Assembly: GCF_002964045.1 (NCBI RefSeq)
Contig: NZ_POPB01000679.1
Location: forward strand, 1 to 44,836
DNA: 44,836 nucleotides
Reading direction: 5' to 3'
Source of the DNA: Streptococcus suis
Lineage (GTDB): Bacteria; Bacillota; Bacilli; Lactobacillales; Streptococcaceae
Within the stretch, counting starts at the first letter, position 1. Each line of letters starts with the position of its first letter. Under the pieces are notes generated by a model that searched no databases, had not been told where the DNA came from, and was given only the letters and a program-made list of their open reading frames with translations. The position numbers and the translations under genes are program-made. This document shows positions 34,741-43,621 of the stretch, piece after piece.

Positions 34741-37113
34741 TTATTCATTATTATTCTGATCATTTGACGAATTGGAGCGATTTGAATTACTTCTTTGAGT
34801 TGAGCTACTTGGAGTTGTTGTTGTTTGAGCCCCTAGAATACTACTCCATGCCTGTGCTTTGTCACTTTCTGTGCCACCAATCATAAAATCATAGCTTGTA
34901 ACTGGTGCACCATTCTTCGCCCAATAACTTGTAGTCGTTGCTCCTCCAACTGTCACTGGACGACCATTAACCTGAACTGTTCCCGCACGTTGACCAGTCG
35001 AAGCAAGGACAGTCGAAGAAATAACACTGCTATCCAATTCAAATTTACCAGAAAACATATTTGAGTCTACATTGTATAGCGCATCAACCATATGGGAAAC
35101 ATACTGTGCGTTATTTTGATAACCAGTCCACACATACATTTCTGAGTTATCATCATTCCCTGCCCAGGTCCCGAGAGTTACCTGCGGTGTAGAGAGCATT
35201 AACCAGACATCATTAACTTCATTGCTTGTACCTGTTTTCCCAACAAAATCCGTACTAGCGGCCTGTGGGTTTAGGGCGCTTAGTCGATTTTTAAATGTTG
35301 AGGTTGTACCCGAATTGATAACTTGACGCATTAATTGATTCATGATGCTAGCAGTAGCCCTTGAGTATACTTGAACAGGTGCAGCTTCGTGTTGATAAAC
35401 TACCGTACCATCGTTTGCTGTAATGCTTTCAACTATATAATGTTTATTATAAACTCCACCATTTGCCAAAGTTTGATAAGCATTTGTATTGGTCAAAACA
35501 GAAATTTCGACACCGCCTCCAAGTGGCACACTTTCGATATCATACATGGAAATATTGTAATTCATTTTATCCATATATGACTTCACATCAACTCCAGAAT
35601 TCTGTAGCATCTTATATGTCCAAAATGCTGGAATGTTAACAGACTTATCAATTGCTGTCTGAAGGTTTAACATGCCTGAACCCCGACTAGAAGCATACAT
35701 AATAGGTTGTCCACTTGAAAAATTCGTCGGATAGTCCGATAGAATACTTGCTGACCCCATCAAGCCTTGGTCAATCGCAATTCCGTAAGCTAGCAAAGGC
35801 TTAATGGACGATGCTGGTGATCTCAAGGTATCAAAAGCGTGGTTATTCTGGTTGGTTGCGTAATCTCGACCACCAACAAATCCAAGAATGGCTCCTGTGG
35901 CATTGTCAATCAAGACACTACCTGTTTCAACATACTCATTGCCAGCATCTAATACCGATCCATAGTTAGCGACCACCGACTGCATAGTTTCATATATGTC
36001 TCTATTCACCGTACTCTTAATAGTATAGCCACCTTGACTCAATTCTTGTCGAGCCAGCTCTTCATATGCTGCCTTAGTTTCATCATTCTTCAGATCGTTT
36101 TCAGAAACATTATCCCTCTTCACCAAGTAGTCAAACATTACTTGATCAGCTTCTTCCATCACTTCGTAATACAAGTAATCTTTGGTATCAGCTGTTACTG
36201 GTGCTGGTGCAATGAAATCTTGCTTAATGTCGTAAGCTTTATAGGTTTCATACTCTTCCTTTGTAAGGAAAGATGCACGATACATATTAAAGAGAACATC
36301 TTGATAACGTCCCATACCATAAACCATATCTTCATCTGATTTACGAGTTCCATCCGATGCATAAGGTGAATAGACAATCGGACTTTGTGGCAAACCAGCG
36401 ATGAAAGCTGCCTGCGGAACTGTCAACTCGCTAGCCGGTTTTCCAAAAATACCCTGGGCCGCTGCTTCAGCTCCGGCAATATTTTGCCCCTGATTGTTTC
36501 GCCCAAATGGAGAAACATTTAAGTAAATCGTTAAGATTTCCTCCTTTGACATGTTTCGCTCAAGGGCCAAAGCAGAAACAATTTCATTTGCCTTCCGAGT
36601 GAAAGTTGGTGCATCGCCGACCAACTGTTGCTTGATTAATTGCTGGGTCAAGGTTGAACCACCACTAGACGAGCCCACACCGACAGACCCTAGTGCAGCA
36701 CGTAAAACAGCCTTAGGTACAACCCCGTTATGACTTTCAAACGTTTCGTCCTCTGTTGCAATGACAGCTTGTTTCAGATAGTCAGATACTTGAGAAGACT
36801 CAACAGGTATCCTTAATAAATCCGAATTAACTTCTGAAACTAATGTATCATCAGAATACACCACTTTGGAAATACGGCTAACTTCCGAAACTTTTGCTAA
36901 GAGCTCTTCAGTTGCAGGAACCTTTACATTATCGAACAAACTTACGACAAAGCCAACTCCGATCCCGGCTCCAAATACACCAAAAAGCATCAACAATACA
37001 GCCACAGAATTAAATAATAATTTCAAGGTACGTAGAAATATGCTAAATACTCCCGTCAGGGGTAGGTGCTTTCTATTTTCTTTCATTTCTTGCTTATTTG
37101 AATTAGTCGCCAT
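34741..37113 (-). CDS. pbp1b: Class A penicillin-binding protein 1B
   Basis: This 790-residue bifunctional peptidoglycan synthase has a cytosolic start, one membrane segment (about residues 33-60) and a glycosyltransferase domain with catalytic E121 in EDETFESHNG. The transpeptidase domain has the SSIKP active serine and a KTGTSNEVND box. The tail (about 755-790) is Ser/Asn/Thr/Gln-rich and disordered, ending in DQNNNE. It polymerises glycan strands and crosslinks them outside the membrane. The ATG at 37113 has an AAGGAG SD. It is divergent from tyrS, with overlapping promoter regions. Confidence 0.95.
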   Translation of the reverse strand: MATNSNKQEMKENRKHLPLTGVFSIFLRTLKLLFNSVAVLLMLFGVFGAGIGVGFVVSLFDNVKVPATEELLAKVSEVSRISKVVYSDDTLVSEVNSDLLRIPVESSQVSDYLKQAVIATEDETFESHNGVVPKAVLRAALGSVGVGSSSGGSTLTQQLIKQQLVGDAPTFTRKANEIVSALALERNMSKEEILTIYLNVSPFGRNNQGQNIAGAEAAAQGIFGKPASELTVPQAAFIAGLPQSPIVYSPYASDGTRKSDEDMVYGMGRYQDVLFNMYRASFLTKEEYETYKAYDIKQDFIAPAPVTADTKDYLYYEVMEEADQVMFDYLVKRDNVSENDLKNDETKAAYEELARQELSQGGYTIKSTVNRDIYETMQSVVANYGSVLDAGNEYVETGSVLIDNATGAILGFVGGRDYATNQNNHAFDTLRSPASSIKPLLAYGIAIDQGLMGSASILSDYPTNFSSGQPIMYASSRGSGMLNLQTAIDKSVNIPAFWTYKMLQNSGVDVKSYMDKMNYNISMYDIESVPLGGGVEISVLTNTNAYQTLANGGVYNKHYIVESITANDGTVVYQHEAAPVQVYSRATASIMNQLMRQVINSGTTSTFKNRLSALNPQAASTDFVGKTGTSNEVNDVWLMLSTPQVTLGTWAGNDDNSEMYVWTGYQNNAQYVSHMVDALYNVDSNMFSGKFELDSSVISSTVLASTGQRAGTVQVNGRPVTVGGATTTSYWAKNGAPVTSYDFMIGGTESDKAQAWSSILGAQTTTTPSSSTQRSNSNRSNSSNDQNNNE

Positions 37114-37133
37114 TTTTAACTCCTTATCTTTCC

Positions 37134-37163
37134 ATTATATCAAAATTTATTTATTTTCCGCAA
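37134..37163 (-). promoter_or_regulatory. pbp1b promoter
   Basis: On the minus strand TTGCGG (37158-37163) and TATAAT (37134-37139) are 18 bases apart. It lies back to back with the tyrS promoter. Confidence 0.65.
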
Positions 37164-37171
37164 TTTCATGG

Positions 37172-37177
37172 TATAAT
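37172..37177 (+). promoter_or_regulatory. tyrS extended -10
   Basis: TGGTATAAT is an extended -10, about 80 bases before the tyrS ATG. The expected -35 region overlaps the pbp1b promoter and is not consensus. The leader is too short for a T-box. Confidence 0.6.
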
Positions 37178-37256
37178 AAGAGAGAATTTTTAAGGAAGAG
37201 ATGCAGATTTATTTTGTAATATTAAACATTGAAGCATCTAATTGAGGGAGAAACGC

Positions 37257-38513
37257 ATGAACATTTTTGAAGAACTAAAAGCACGTGGCTTGGTCTTTCA
37301 AACGACAGACGAAGAAGCCTTGGTAAAAGCATTGACAGAAGGGCAAGTATCTTACTACACAGGATACGATCCAACAGCAGATAGTTTACACTTGGGGCAC
37401 TTGGTTGCTATCTTAACTAGCCGTCGCTTGCAATTAGCTGGCCACAAGCCTTACGCCCTAGTTGGCGGTGCAACTGGTCTGATTGGCGACCCTTCCTTCA
37501 AGGATGCGGAGCGCAGCTTGCAAACCAAAGACACCGTGGACGGCTGGGTAACAAAAATCCAAAGTCAGCTTTCTCGCTTCTTGGATTTTGAAAATGGTGA
37601 CAACAAGGCTGAAATGGTCAACAACTACGACTGGTTCTCAGACATCAGCTTTATCGACTTCCTTCGTGATGTTGGTAAATACTACACGGTCAACTACATG
37701 ATGAGCAAGGACTCTGTGAAAAAACGGATTGAAACTGGGATTTCCTACACCGAGTTTGCCTACCAAATCATGCAGGGCTATGACTTCTACGAGCTCAATG
37801 ACAAGCACAATGTGACCCTGCAAATCGGTGGTTCTGACCAGTGGGGCAACATGACTGCAGGTACTGAATTGCTTCGCCGCAAGGCTGACAAGTCTGGCCA
37901 CGTGATGACTGTACCTCTCATTACCGACTCGACAGGTAAGAAGTTCGGTAAGTCAGAGGGTAACGCTGTTTGGTTGGATGCCGACAAGACTTCTCCGTAT
38001 GAAATGTACCAATTCTGGCTCAATGTCATGGACGATGATGCCGTTCGTTTCTTGAAAATCTTTACTTTCTTGTCATTAGATGAGATTGCTGAAATCGAGA
38101 AACAATTTGACGCTGCCCGTCATGAACGCCTGGCTCAGAAGATTTTGGCCAAGGAAGTCGTGACATTGGTTCACGGTGAAGAAGCATATAACCAAGCCCT
38201 TAACATCACCGAGCAATTGTTCGCTGGCAACATCAAAAACCTATCCGCAAAAGAACTCAAGCAGGGCCTCAGCAACGTTCCAAACTACGCTGTCCAGGCT
38301 GAAGACAACCTTAACATCGTGGAACTTCTAGTTACCTCTGGTATTGTCACCTCAAAACGCCAAGCTCGTGAAGATGTGCAAAATGGTGCCATTTATGTCA
38401 ACGGTGAGCGTGTGCAGGACTTGGACTATACCCTTTCTGACAGCGACAAGATTGACGGCGAGCTAACCGTTATCCGTCGTGGGAAGAAGAAGTATTCTGT
38501 TTTGACTTATTAA
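37257..38513 (+). CDS. tyrS: Tyrosyl-tRNA synthetase
   Basis: This 418-residue class I enzyme charges tRNA-Tyr. The start is [15 protein letters not shown] at 37257, behind GAGGGAG; the reading from 37242 precedes the SD. HLGH is at residues 45-48, the tyrosine-binding GGSDQWGN motif is near 190 and the KMSKS equivalent KFGKS is near 230. The S4-like C-terminal domain has [22 protein letters not shown]. It is monocistronic or paired with the HIT gene behind a terminator. Confidence 0.97.
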   Translation: MNIFEELKARGLVFQTTDEEALVKALTEGQVSYYTGYDPTADSLHLGHLVAILTSRRLQLAGHKPYALVGGATGLIGDPSFKDAERSLQTKDTVDGWVTKIQSQLSRFLDFENGDNKAEMVNNYDWFSDISFIDFLRDVGKYYTVNYMMSKDSVKKRIETGISYTEFAYQIMQGYDFYELNDKHNVTLQIGGSDQWGNMTAGTELLRRKADKSGHVMTVPLITDSTGKKFGKSEGNAVWLDADKTSPYEMYQFWLNVMDDDAVRFLKIFTFLSLDEIAEIEKQFDAARHERLAQKILAKEVVTLVHGEEAYNQALNITEQLFAGNIKNLSAKELKQGLSNVPNYAVQAEDNLNIVELLVTSGIVTSKRQAREDVQNGAIYVNGERVQDLDYTLSDSDKIDGELTVIRRGKKKYSVLTY

Positions 38514-38521
38514 TATTTTTC

Positions 38522-38545
38522 AAGGAAATCCTATGTGATTTCCTT
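38522..38545 (+). terminator. Terminator after tyrS
   Basis: AAGGAAATC pairs perfectly with GATTTCCTT and runs into TTTC. Confidence 0.7.
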
Positions 38546-38569
38546 TTCTACTAACCTAGGAGAAATGAC

Positions 38570-38947
38570 GTGACCTGCATTTTTTGCCATCAACTCAAAG
38601 AAGAAGATATTCTCTACCAGACGGAACATTTCAAGGTCGTCTGGGATATTGACCCTATCCAAACTGGACATCTACTGATTATCAGCAAGGAACATTATGA
38701 CACACTCAGCCAAGTCCCTACTGCTGTTCGCTATGAATTATCAGACCTAGAAGTCTTTTTGACTGAGAAACTCTGTCAAACATTGGCAATTGACGGTGTG
38801 ACCTTAGCCTGCAACGATCGCTTGTTTGACACTGGCACCCATTTCCATGTCCACCTGATTCCACGCTTTCGATCAGACGGCTTCTGGGACCAAATTTCAC
38901 TTGCACAAGTGCAGCTGGACCTGGCTCATTTTCTCAAAGCATTATAA
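38570..38947 (+). CDS. HIT family protein
   Basis: This 125-residue nucleotide hydrolase or transferase has the histidine triad H91-F-H93-V-H95 in THFHVHLIPRF, and a Cys pair CIFC near the N-terminus that may bind zinc. The GTG at 38570 is chosen because TAGGAG is eight bases upstream and the nearby ATG runs into a stop after two codons. Natural substrates are not known. It is convergent with the CopZ-like gene, sharing a terminator. Confidence 0.85.
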   Translation: MTCIFCHQLKEEDILYQTEHFKVVWDIDPIQTGHLLIISKEHYDTLSQVPTAVRYELSDLEVFLTEKLCQTLAIDGVTLACNDRLFDTGTHFHVHLIPRFRSDGFWDQISLAQVQLDLAHFLKAL

Positions 38948-38971
38948 AAAGCAGCCCGACGGCTGCCTTTT
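38947..38971. terminator. Bidirectional terminator after the HIT gene
   Basis: AAAAGCAGCC pairs with GGCTGCCTTTT around a 4-base loop, with A and T runs on both sides. Confidence 0.8.
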
Positions 38972-38974
38972 CGT

Positions 38975-39184
38975 TTATATCAATTCTTCCACTTCGTAGA
39001 TAGTGTCTTCCAGCACCTCTTGGTAACGCTCCAAGTCGTAGGCCACCGAGGTTTCCACCTCCGCCAACTGCTCTTCCAGCTGGATTTTCACCTCTTCCAC
39101 CCCGTCCAAGTCCAAAAGGTGATTGGTCACGTGTTTGACACAGTTCTGACACGATAAGTTTTTCAATTTCAAAGTTTGCTTCAT
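38975..39184 (-). CDS. CopZ-like heavy-metal-associated domain protein
   Basis: This 69-residue ferredoxin-like HMA domain has the Cu(I)-binding pair C12-x-x-C15 in NLSCQNCVKHV. The second half is acidic (EVETSVAYDLERYQEVLEDTIYEVEELI). The probable role is cytosolic copper carrier. An AAAGGAG SD precedes the ATG at 39184. It is the second gene of a copY-led unit in which copA would be expected, but a repeat element stands in its place. Confidence 0.82.
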   Translation of the reverse strand: MKQTLKLKNLSCQNCVKHVTNHLLDLDGVEEVKIQLEEQLAEVETSVAYDLERYQEVLEDTIYEVEELI

Positions 39185-39200
39185 GTTCTTTCTCCTTTTT

Positions 39201-39400
39201 TATACTCAATGAAAATCAGATTCAGACTAGCTTCAAAGGTTCGGGGAACCTTTGAAGGTTGGAAATAAAGCGAACCTGTACGCTACAAAAAGGTTTGGGG
39301 AACCTTTGGTGGTTGGAAATTGGGCGAAACTGTTCGCTACAAAAAGGTTCGGGGAACCTTTGAAGGTTGGAAATTGGGCGAACGTCTTCGTTTCTCCAAT
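39201..39400 (+). repeat. BOX-type element D (three cassettes)
   Basis: It starts TATACTCAATGAAAATCAGA, like pneumococcal boxA. Three cassettes at about 39232-39286, 39287-39341 and 39342-39395 each have AAAGGTT / AACCTTT, GGTTGGAAAT, then a GCGAA-containing small hairpin. The second cassette is diverged. It fills the space between copY and the CopZ-like gene. The remaining part, to 39472, has a CTACTAC / GTAGTAG hairpin and no gene. Confidence 0.72.
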
Positions 39401-39472
39401 AGCAGATAGACCCCTACTACTTTCGCATTTTCAGGTAGTAGGCTGTATAGCTCCACCGGAGCTTTACACTCA

Positions 39473-39943
39473 TCAAATCAAGTCAACAACGTCTGAGGTT
39501 GATTTTCGAAGAGGATGATGATGCCCACAAGTACATTGCCCCGCCAAGCACCGACAAGCGATTTGCTCAGGTGCGGTCTTTTGTAGCTGCGAGATTTTGC
39601 TGGCTAGATTTTCAAGGCTTTTTTTGGAAAATGTCCCTGTGTCTAGCAGTTTTTCAACCAGTTGCCCCTGTTTTGTGGAACATATGGCAGCTAGTAAGAG
39701 CTCCACCTGCCCCTGCAAATGTTCCTCTTCACTGATCAGCGGATAGTAGTGGTACTTACTAGTTTCCTTAGCCATTCTCAGATAGTTTTTCTTCCGCAGC
39801 CGCCCCAAGAGTGTCTTAATGGTCGTCGCCTGCCAGTCAAAACCTTCCTGCAAGGCCTGAATAATTTCCTGAGAAGTTGCACCAGGATGGGCCCACAGGA
39901 CCCGCATAACCTGCCACTCCGCAGCAGAAATTGTTTGCTCCAC
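39473..39943 (-). CDS. copY: CopY-type copper-responsive repressor
   Basis: This 156-residue repressor has an N-terminal winged helix of the BlaI/CopY type (about residues 1-75, MEQTISAAEWQVMRVLW). The C-terminal metal hook is CRCLAGQCTCGHHH, matching CxC-x4-CxC. Copper replaces zinc at this site and releases DNA. The GTG at 39943 is selected because GGGAGG lies seven bases upstream; a reading from 39961 would precede it. The cop box sits in its own promoter. The tail after the hook (PLRKSTSDVVDLI) is longer than expected for CopY. Confidence 0.9.
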   Translation of the reverse strand: MEQTISAAEWQVMRVLWAHPGATSQEIIQALQEGFDWQATTIKTLLGRLRKKNYLRMAKETSKYHYYPLISEEEHLQGQVELLLAAICSTKQGQLVEKLLDTGTFSKKSLENLASKISQLQKTAPEQIACRCLAGQCTCGHHHPLRKSTSDVVDLI

Positions 39944-39976
39944 ACATTCACCTCCCAACAATCATTTTCTAACTTT

Positions 39977-40005
39977 AGTTTACATTTGTAGTCAAAAATT
40001 GTCAA
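39977..40005 (-). promoter_or_regulatory. copY promoter with cop box
   Basis: On the minus strand TTGACA (40000-40005) and TAAACT (39977-39982) are 17 bases apart. The cop operator TACATTTGTA (39981-39990, consensus TACANNTGTA) overlaps the -10 and spacer. Only one box is seen. Confidence 0.85.
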
Positions 40006-40040
40006 GAAAAACGATCGAGCAAGATACTCGGTCGTTTTTC
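40006..40040 (-). terminator. Terminator of the adc operon
   Basis: GAAAAACGATCGAG pairs with CTCGGTCGTTTTTC (one mismatch) with T runs on both sides, directly after the adcA stop. Confidence 0.85.
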
Positions 40041-40043
40041 ATA

Positions 40044-41552
40044 TTAGTGAGCCAGCATTTCCTGACCAATTTCCAAACCAGTCAAACCAACTGGATAGTA
40101 AGTCGGCCAGTTTTCCAATTCTTCCAAAAGTTTTTCTTGGCTCTCTCCACCAAAATAGATATGGAAGTGACCTGTTTTGACAGGTGCGATATTGTGGTCG
40201 CTGAATTGCACATACTTATAGTTGCCAGCATTTGCATCCGTTGCTTCAAACAAGAAACGAACTCCACGATTTCCTTTTTTGTAGGTCAAAATCTCGTACC
40301 CAACATACTTGTAAGTGTACTTATAAGACTTATCACCCACTACAAACTCCATTGTATTGTCTGTAATGTTAATTTGATCAACATCTGTTTTGTAGCCTGT
40401 ATCATAGTATGCCTTATATTCTTCAGCAGTCATATCGCCTTTGATTTTGGCTTTGTAGTCCCAGACTTGATCCAGCGTTCCGTCCAGCAAATAAGGATAA
40501 ACTGACTGCCACTCACCTGCGTAATCTGAAAGAGTCCGGTCTTTTACCGCAGAATCTTCAAAATACCCATTGTAAACCGTCTGAGCCGTTTCCGCACCCT
40601 CTTCTGGCAAGATCTCCACACCTGCTTGACTGGTTGTTTTTTCCAAGGCCGCCAAGTTGGCTTCCATGATGGAAATGTAGTCCTCGCCCTTGTCCATAGC
40701 CTCTGTCGTCAAGCTCTCCAAAGTATCAAGGACATCCAACTCAACGCCCGTTTCCTTGGCCAAGGTTTCTGCTACTGCTGAAGAAGCATTCTCTTCAAAA
40801 TAGATGTACTTGATGCCATAGGTCTTGATGTATTCAGCCAATTCTGCCAAGCGAGTTGCCGTAGGCTCTTGGTCTGCAGAGACACCGGTGATGGATACTT
40901 GGTGCAAACCATAGTCCAAAGCCAAATAAGCAAAGGCAGTGTGCTGGGTAACAAAGTATTTTTGTTTTGCTGCAGATAAAGTTTCATAATACTTGGCATC
41001 CAAATCAGTCAATTTTTCAATATATGCTGCCGCATTTTCTTCAAAAATAGCTTTTTTCTCAGGATACTGGGCAATCAAACCATCCCGAATGGTTTCTACC
41101 AAGGTAATGGAACGTTCCGGCGACAACCAAACGTGTGGGTCGTATGCATGGTGATGTTCTTCCCCTTCAGCATGGTCATGTTCTTCTTCCTCGCTACCAG
41201 GTAAGAGCAACATTCCCTCCGTCGCCTTGATGACACCAACCTGTTCTGTATCAATAGTATCCAGTACATCTGGAACCCAGGTTTCCATATTTTCATTTTC
41301 ATAGACAAAGGTATCCGCTTCTTGAATAACGGCAATGTCCTTGGCAGACGGCTCAAAGTCATGAACTTCTGTTCCTGCCTCAATCAGCAAATCGACCGTT
41401 CCCTCCTCACCGACTACCTGCTTGGTGAACTCATAGACAGGATAAAAGGTAGTCACGATGTTCAACTCATCATCCTGAGAAGCTGTGCTATTGCCGCAGG
41501 CCGACAAAGCCAAAAGCGATAAACTCAAACCTAAAACTGCTAATTTTTTCAT
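40044..41552 (-). CDS. adcA: Zinc ABC transporter substrate-binding lipoprotein AdcA
   Basis: This 502-residue lipoprotein has the lipobox LSAC with C19. A ZnuA-type domain (about 28-310) has a His-rich acidic loop EEEEHDHAEGEEHHHA before YDPHVWLSPE. A C-terminal ZinT-like domain (about 330-502) has the IYFGGESQE and HFHIYFGG regions. Fusion of the two zinc-binding domains is standard for streptococcal AdcA. It is the last gene in the operon, eight bases after adcB. Confidence 0.96.
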   Translation of the reverse strand: MKKLAVLGLSLSLLALSACGNSTASQDDELNIVTTFYPVYEFTKQVVGEEGTVDLLIEAGTEVHDFEPSAKDIAVIQEADTFVYENENMETWVPDVLDTIDTEQVGVIKATEGMLLLPGSEEEEHDHAEGEEHHHAYDPHVWLSPERSITLVETIRDGLIAQYPEKKAIFEENAAAYIEKLTDLDAKYYETLSAAKQKYFVTQHTAFAYLALDYGLHQVSITGVSADQEPTATRLAELAEYIKTYGIKYIYFEENASSAVAETLAKETGVELDVLDTLESLTTEAMDKGEDYISIMEANLAALEKTTSQAGVEILPEEGAETAQTVYNGYFEDSAVKDRTLSDYAGEWQSVYPYLLDGTLDQVWDYKAKIKGDMTAEEYKAYYDTGYKTDVDQINITDNTMEFVVGDKSYKYTYKYVGYEILTYKKGNRGVRFLFEATDANAGNYKYVQFSDHNIAPVKTGHFHIYFGGESQEKLLEELENWPTYYPVGLTGLEIGQEMLAH

Positions 41553-41560
41553 AATTCCTC

Positions 41561-42373
41561 CTATTTTTTTAACTTGGCTACTAGATTCACCAACAAGAAA
41601 ATACTAATAAAAATCAAGGTAATGCTAGCACTTGCAGGTGTTTCAGCATAGTAAGATGTTAGCAAACCAGTGACCATTCCAAAGAAACCAATGCCCATTC
41701 CTGTAAAGATAACCGCTTTAAAACTTTTTCCTATGCGTAAGGCTATTGAAGCAGGCAAAACCATAATGGTCGAAACCAAAAGAGCCCCTGCAGCAGGAAT
41801 CATCAGGGCAATGGCAACACCAGTCACCACATTAAAAGCAATCGACATGGCACGTACTGGTAAACCGTCCACAAAAGCTGTATCCTCATCAAAGGTCAAG
41901 ATATACATAGGACGTAAAAACAGTAAGGTTAAGGCAATGACAATTAATGCAATCACAAACAAAGCAACCACTTGTTCTTGACTAATGGTCACAATCGAAC
42001 CGAACAAATACTGCTCCAGACTCAATCCCGACTTCCCTCCTGATTTATTCATAACAATCAAGGAAATCGCCAAACCGGTTGACATGAGAATGGCCGTTCC
42101 TATTTCCATAAAATTCTTATAGATAGTCCGCAAATATTCCAGAAATACAGCCGCGACAATGACAACAAGAATCGTTGAAATAGTTGGCGAGATACCCAAT
42201 ACCAACCCAAATGCCACACCTGCCAAAGAAACATGGCTAAGGGTATCCGACATCAAACTCTGTCTTCTGAGGATGAGAAAAACACCCAGAATTGGCGAAA
42301 ACAAACTCATAGCAATAATTGCCAAAAAAGCCCGCTGCATGAAATCATAATGGAAAATAGACAGATCAAACAT
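41561..42373 (-). CDS. adcB: Zinc ABC transporter permease AdcB
   Basis: This 270-residue protein of the ABC-3 family has about eight membrane helices. The conserved [15 protein letters not shown] stretch (about residues 41-55) and the coupling region near 170-200 contact AdcC. The start overlaps adcC by eight bases, so translation is coupled. It forms the zinc channel with AdcC and AdcA. Confidence 0.95.
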   Translation of the reverse strand: MFDLSIFHYDFMQRAFLAIIAMSLFSPILGVFLILRRQSLMSDTLSHVSLAGVAFGLVLGISPTISTILVVIVAAVFLEYLRTIYKNFMEIGTAILMSTGLAISLIVMNKSGGKSGLSLEQYLFGSIVTISQEQVVALFVIALIVIALTLLFLRPMYILTFDEDTAFVDGLPVRAMSIAFNVVTGVAIALMIPAAGALLVSTIMVLPASIALRIGKSFKAVIFTGMGIGFFGMVTGLLTSYYAETPASASITLIFISIFLLVNLVAKLKK

Positions 42374-43076
42374 GGCCTACCTCCGTTTCTAATTCCGCAT
42401 CATGAACATTGAAACAACGCCAAGGGGAAGCCTGGTCACGAACCAAGTGAATATTACGATCTGCATACCGACTCAACTCATCAGGATCATGAGTAATCAT
42501 CAAAACAGCCTTTCCATGCTTCTTAGCAGAATGGTGCATTAACTTATAAAAGGCATCCTTTGTTCCAGCATCCATTCCCGTAGTAGGCTCATCTAAAATG
42601 AAAATATCTGGATCCGAAGCAAACATCCTAGCAATGACCGCACGTTGTTTTTGACCTCCACTCAAAGCCCCTAATCGTTTATCTCTATGCTCCCACATCC
42701 CTACAGATTCTAAACTAATCCGAATGTGCTCTTCATCATGTGCTGTCAATCTACGAAACCAGCCATTTCGAGGATAGCGACCTGATTTAACAAACTCATA
42801 AACTGTACTTGGAAAACCAGCATTGAAACTTGCAATCTGCTGAGGTAGGTAAGCCATTCGTAGTTTCTTACCTTTTATACTTTTCTCTGAAAATAAAACT
42901 TGTCCTTGTTTTGGCTTTAAAATTCCCAAAGTTGCTTTAATAAGGGTCGACTTAGCCGCCCCATTCTCACCAGTTAATGTAACGAATTCACCACTATCTA
43001 AATAATAATGAATATGTTCTAAAACAGGCTCCTTATCGTAATTGAACGACAAATCTTCAACAGTAATATATCTCAT
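42366..43076 (-). CDS. adcC: Zinc ABC transporter ATPase AdcC
   Basis: This 236-residue ABC ATPase has Walker [10 protein letters not shown] at residues 36-44, with Ala-Ala in place of the usual Ala-Gly or Ser-Gly, as is common for AdcC. The signature is LSGGQKQR and Walker B is IFILDEPT with the following GMD. The H-loop histidine is in MITHDPD. It begins one base after adcR. Confidence 0.96.
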   Translation of the reverse strand: MRYITVEDLSFNYDKEPVLEHIHYYLDSGEFVTLTGENGAAKSTLIKATLGILKPKQGQVLFSEKSIKGKKLRMAYLPQQIASFNAGFPSTVYEFVKSGRYPRNGWFRRLTAHDEEHIRISLESVGMWEHRDKRLGALSGGQKQRAVIARMFASDPDIFILDEPTTGMDAGTKDAFYKLMHHSAKKHGKAVLMITHDPDELSRYADRNIHLVRDQASPWRCFNVHDAELETEVGHV

Positions 43077-43520
43077 TTACTTTCTAATTTTCTCCACTAA
43101 TTCATTTAAAAATCTAGCAATCAACTCTTGCTCTTCACAACTATAGTTCTCCAGAAGCTCTTCATAAGCTTCTAAAGTATGAGCATGGTGATGAGCATGT
43201 TCCGTAGCAATAGGCTTAGCTGCCTCGGTCAAACTAAATCTAACAACACGGGCATCTTTAGAATCCCTAACAGCAACCAATAGACCTTGAGCAACCAAAG
43301 ATTTTGTCGCCTTAGTAATTGCAGCCTGACTGACATTTAACTGCTTAGCTATTTCTGTATTTGTATAAGCTGCTTTATCAATCAGCATCAAAATATGTTC
43401 TTGTGTATTTGTCAACTTCACAGAGCTTTGACATGAGCCAACTAAAATCTCTAACTGATTCTCTGAACTCAACACAATCTCATGCAGGTACTTCTCTATT
43501 TCTAATGCAACCTGATTCAT
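43077..43520 (-). CDS. adcR: Zinc-responsive MarR-family repressor AdcR
   Basis: This 147-residue winged-helix repressor has all positions of the known pneumococcal zinc sites: E24, C30, E41, H42, H108 and H112 (in EHAHHH). The HTH is at about residues 53-75 (TNTEIAKQLNVSQAAITKATK). With zinc it represses the operon through the box at 43543-43554. The ATG at 43520 follows AAGGAGC. The IS element starts about 100 bases upstream. Confidence 0.96.
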   Translation of the reverse strand: MNQVALEIEKYLHEIVLSSENQLEILVGSCQSSVKLTNTQEHILMLIDKAAYTNTEIAKQLNVSQAAITKATKSLVAQGLLVAVRDSKDARVVRFSLTEAAKPIATEHAHHHAHTLEAYEELLENYSCEEQELIARFLNELVEKIRK

Positions 43521-43542
43521 AATCAGCTCCTTAACCTTTTAA

Positions 43543-43554
43543 TTAACTTGTTAA
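43543..43554. promoter_or_regulatory. AdcR operator
   Basis: TTAACTTGTTAA is a perfect 5-2-5 palindrome matching the AdcR consensus TTAACYRGTTAA apart from the centre. It lies just downstream of the -10 and would cover the start site. Confidence 0.88.
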
Positions 43555-43582
43555 GTATATCATATAAAAAATGAAAAAACAA
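43554..43582 (-). promoter_or_regulatory. adcRCBA promoter
   Basis: On the minus strand TTGTTT (43577-43582) and TATACT (43554-43559) are 17 bases apart. The IS end lies about 40 bases further upstream, so the promoter is intact. Confidence 0.65.
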
Positions 43583-43621
43583 GATAAAAATAAAAAAAGC
43601 ATAAGATAAAAAGGCATCCAA

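Noticed and set aside
37178..37256. Possible T-box in the tyrS leader
   Set aside because: The leader is only about 80 nt and has no specifier stem, T-box sequence or terminator.
39230..39395. Three repeats of about 55 bases resembling a small CRISPR array
   Set aside because: The units are adjacent cassettes with internal palindromes and no unique spacers, no leader and no cas genes; they fit a BOX element.
39252..39518. An 88-codon open frame on the plus strand with repeated VGNWAKLFATKRFGEPL-like peptides
   Set aside because: The repetitive peptide is a translation of BOX cassettes, it has no SD, and it runs into copY on the other strand.
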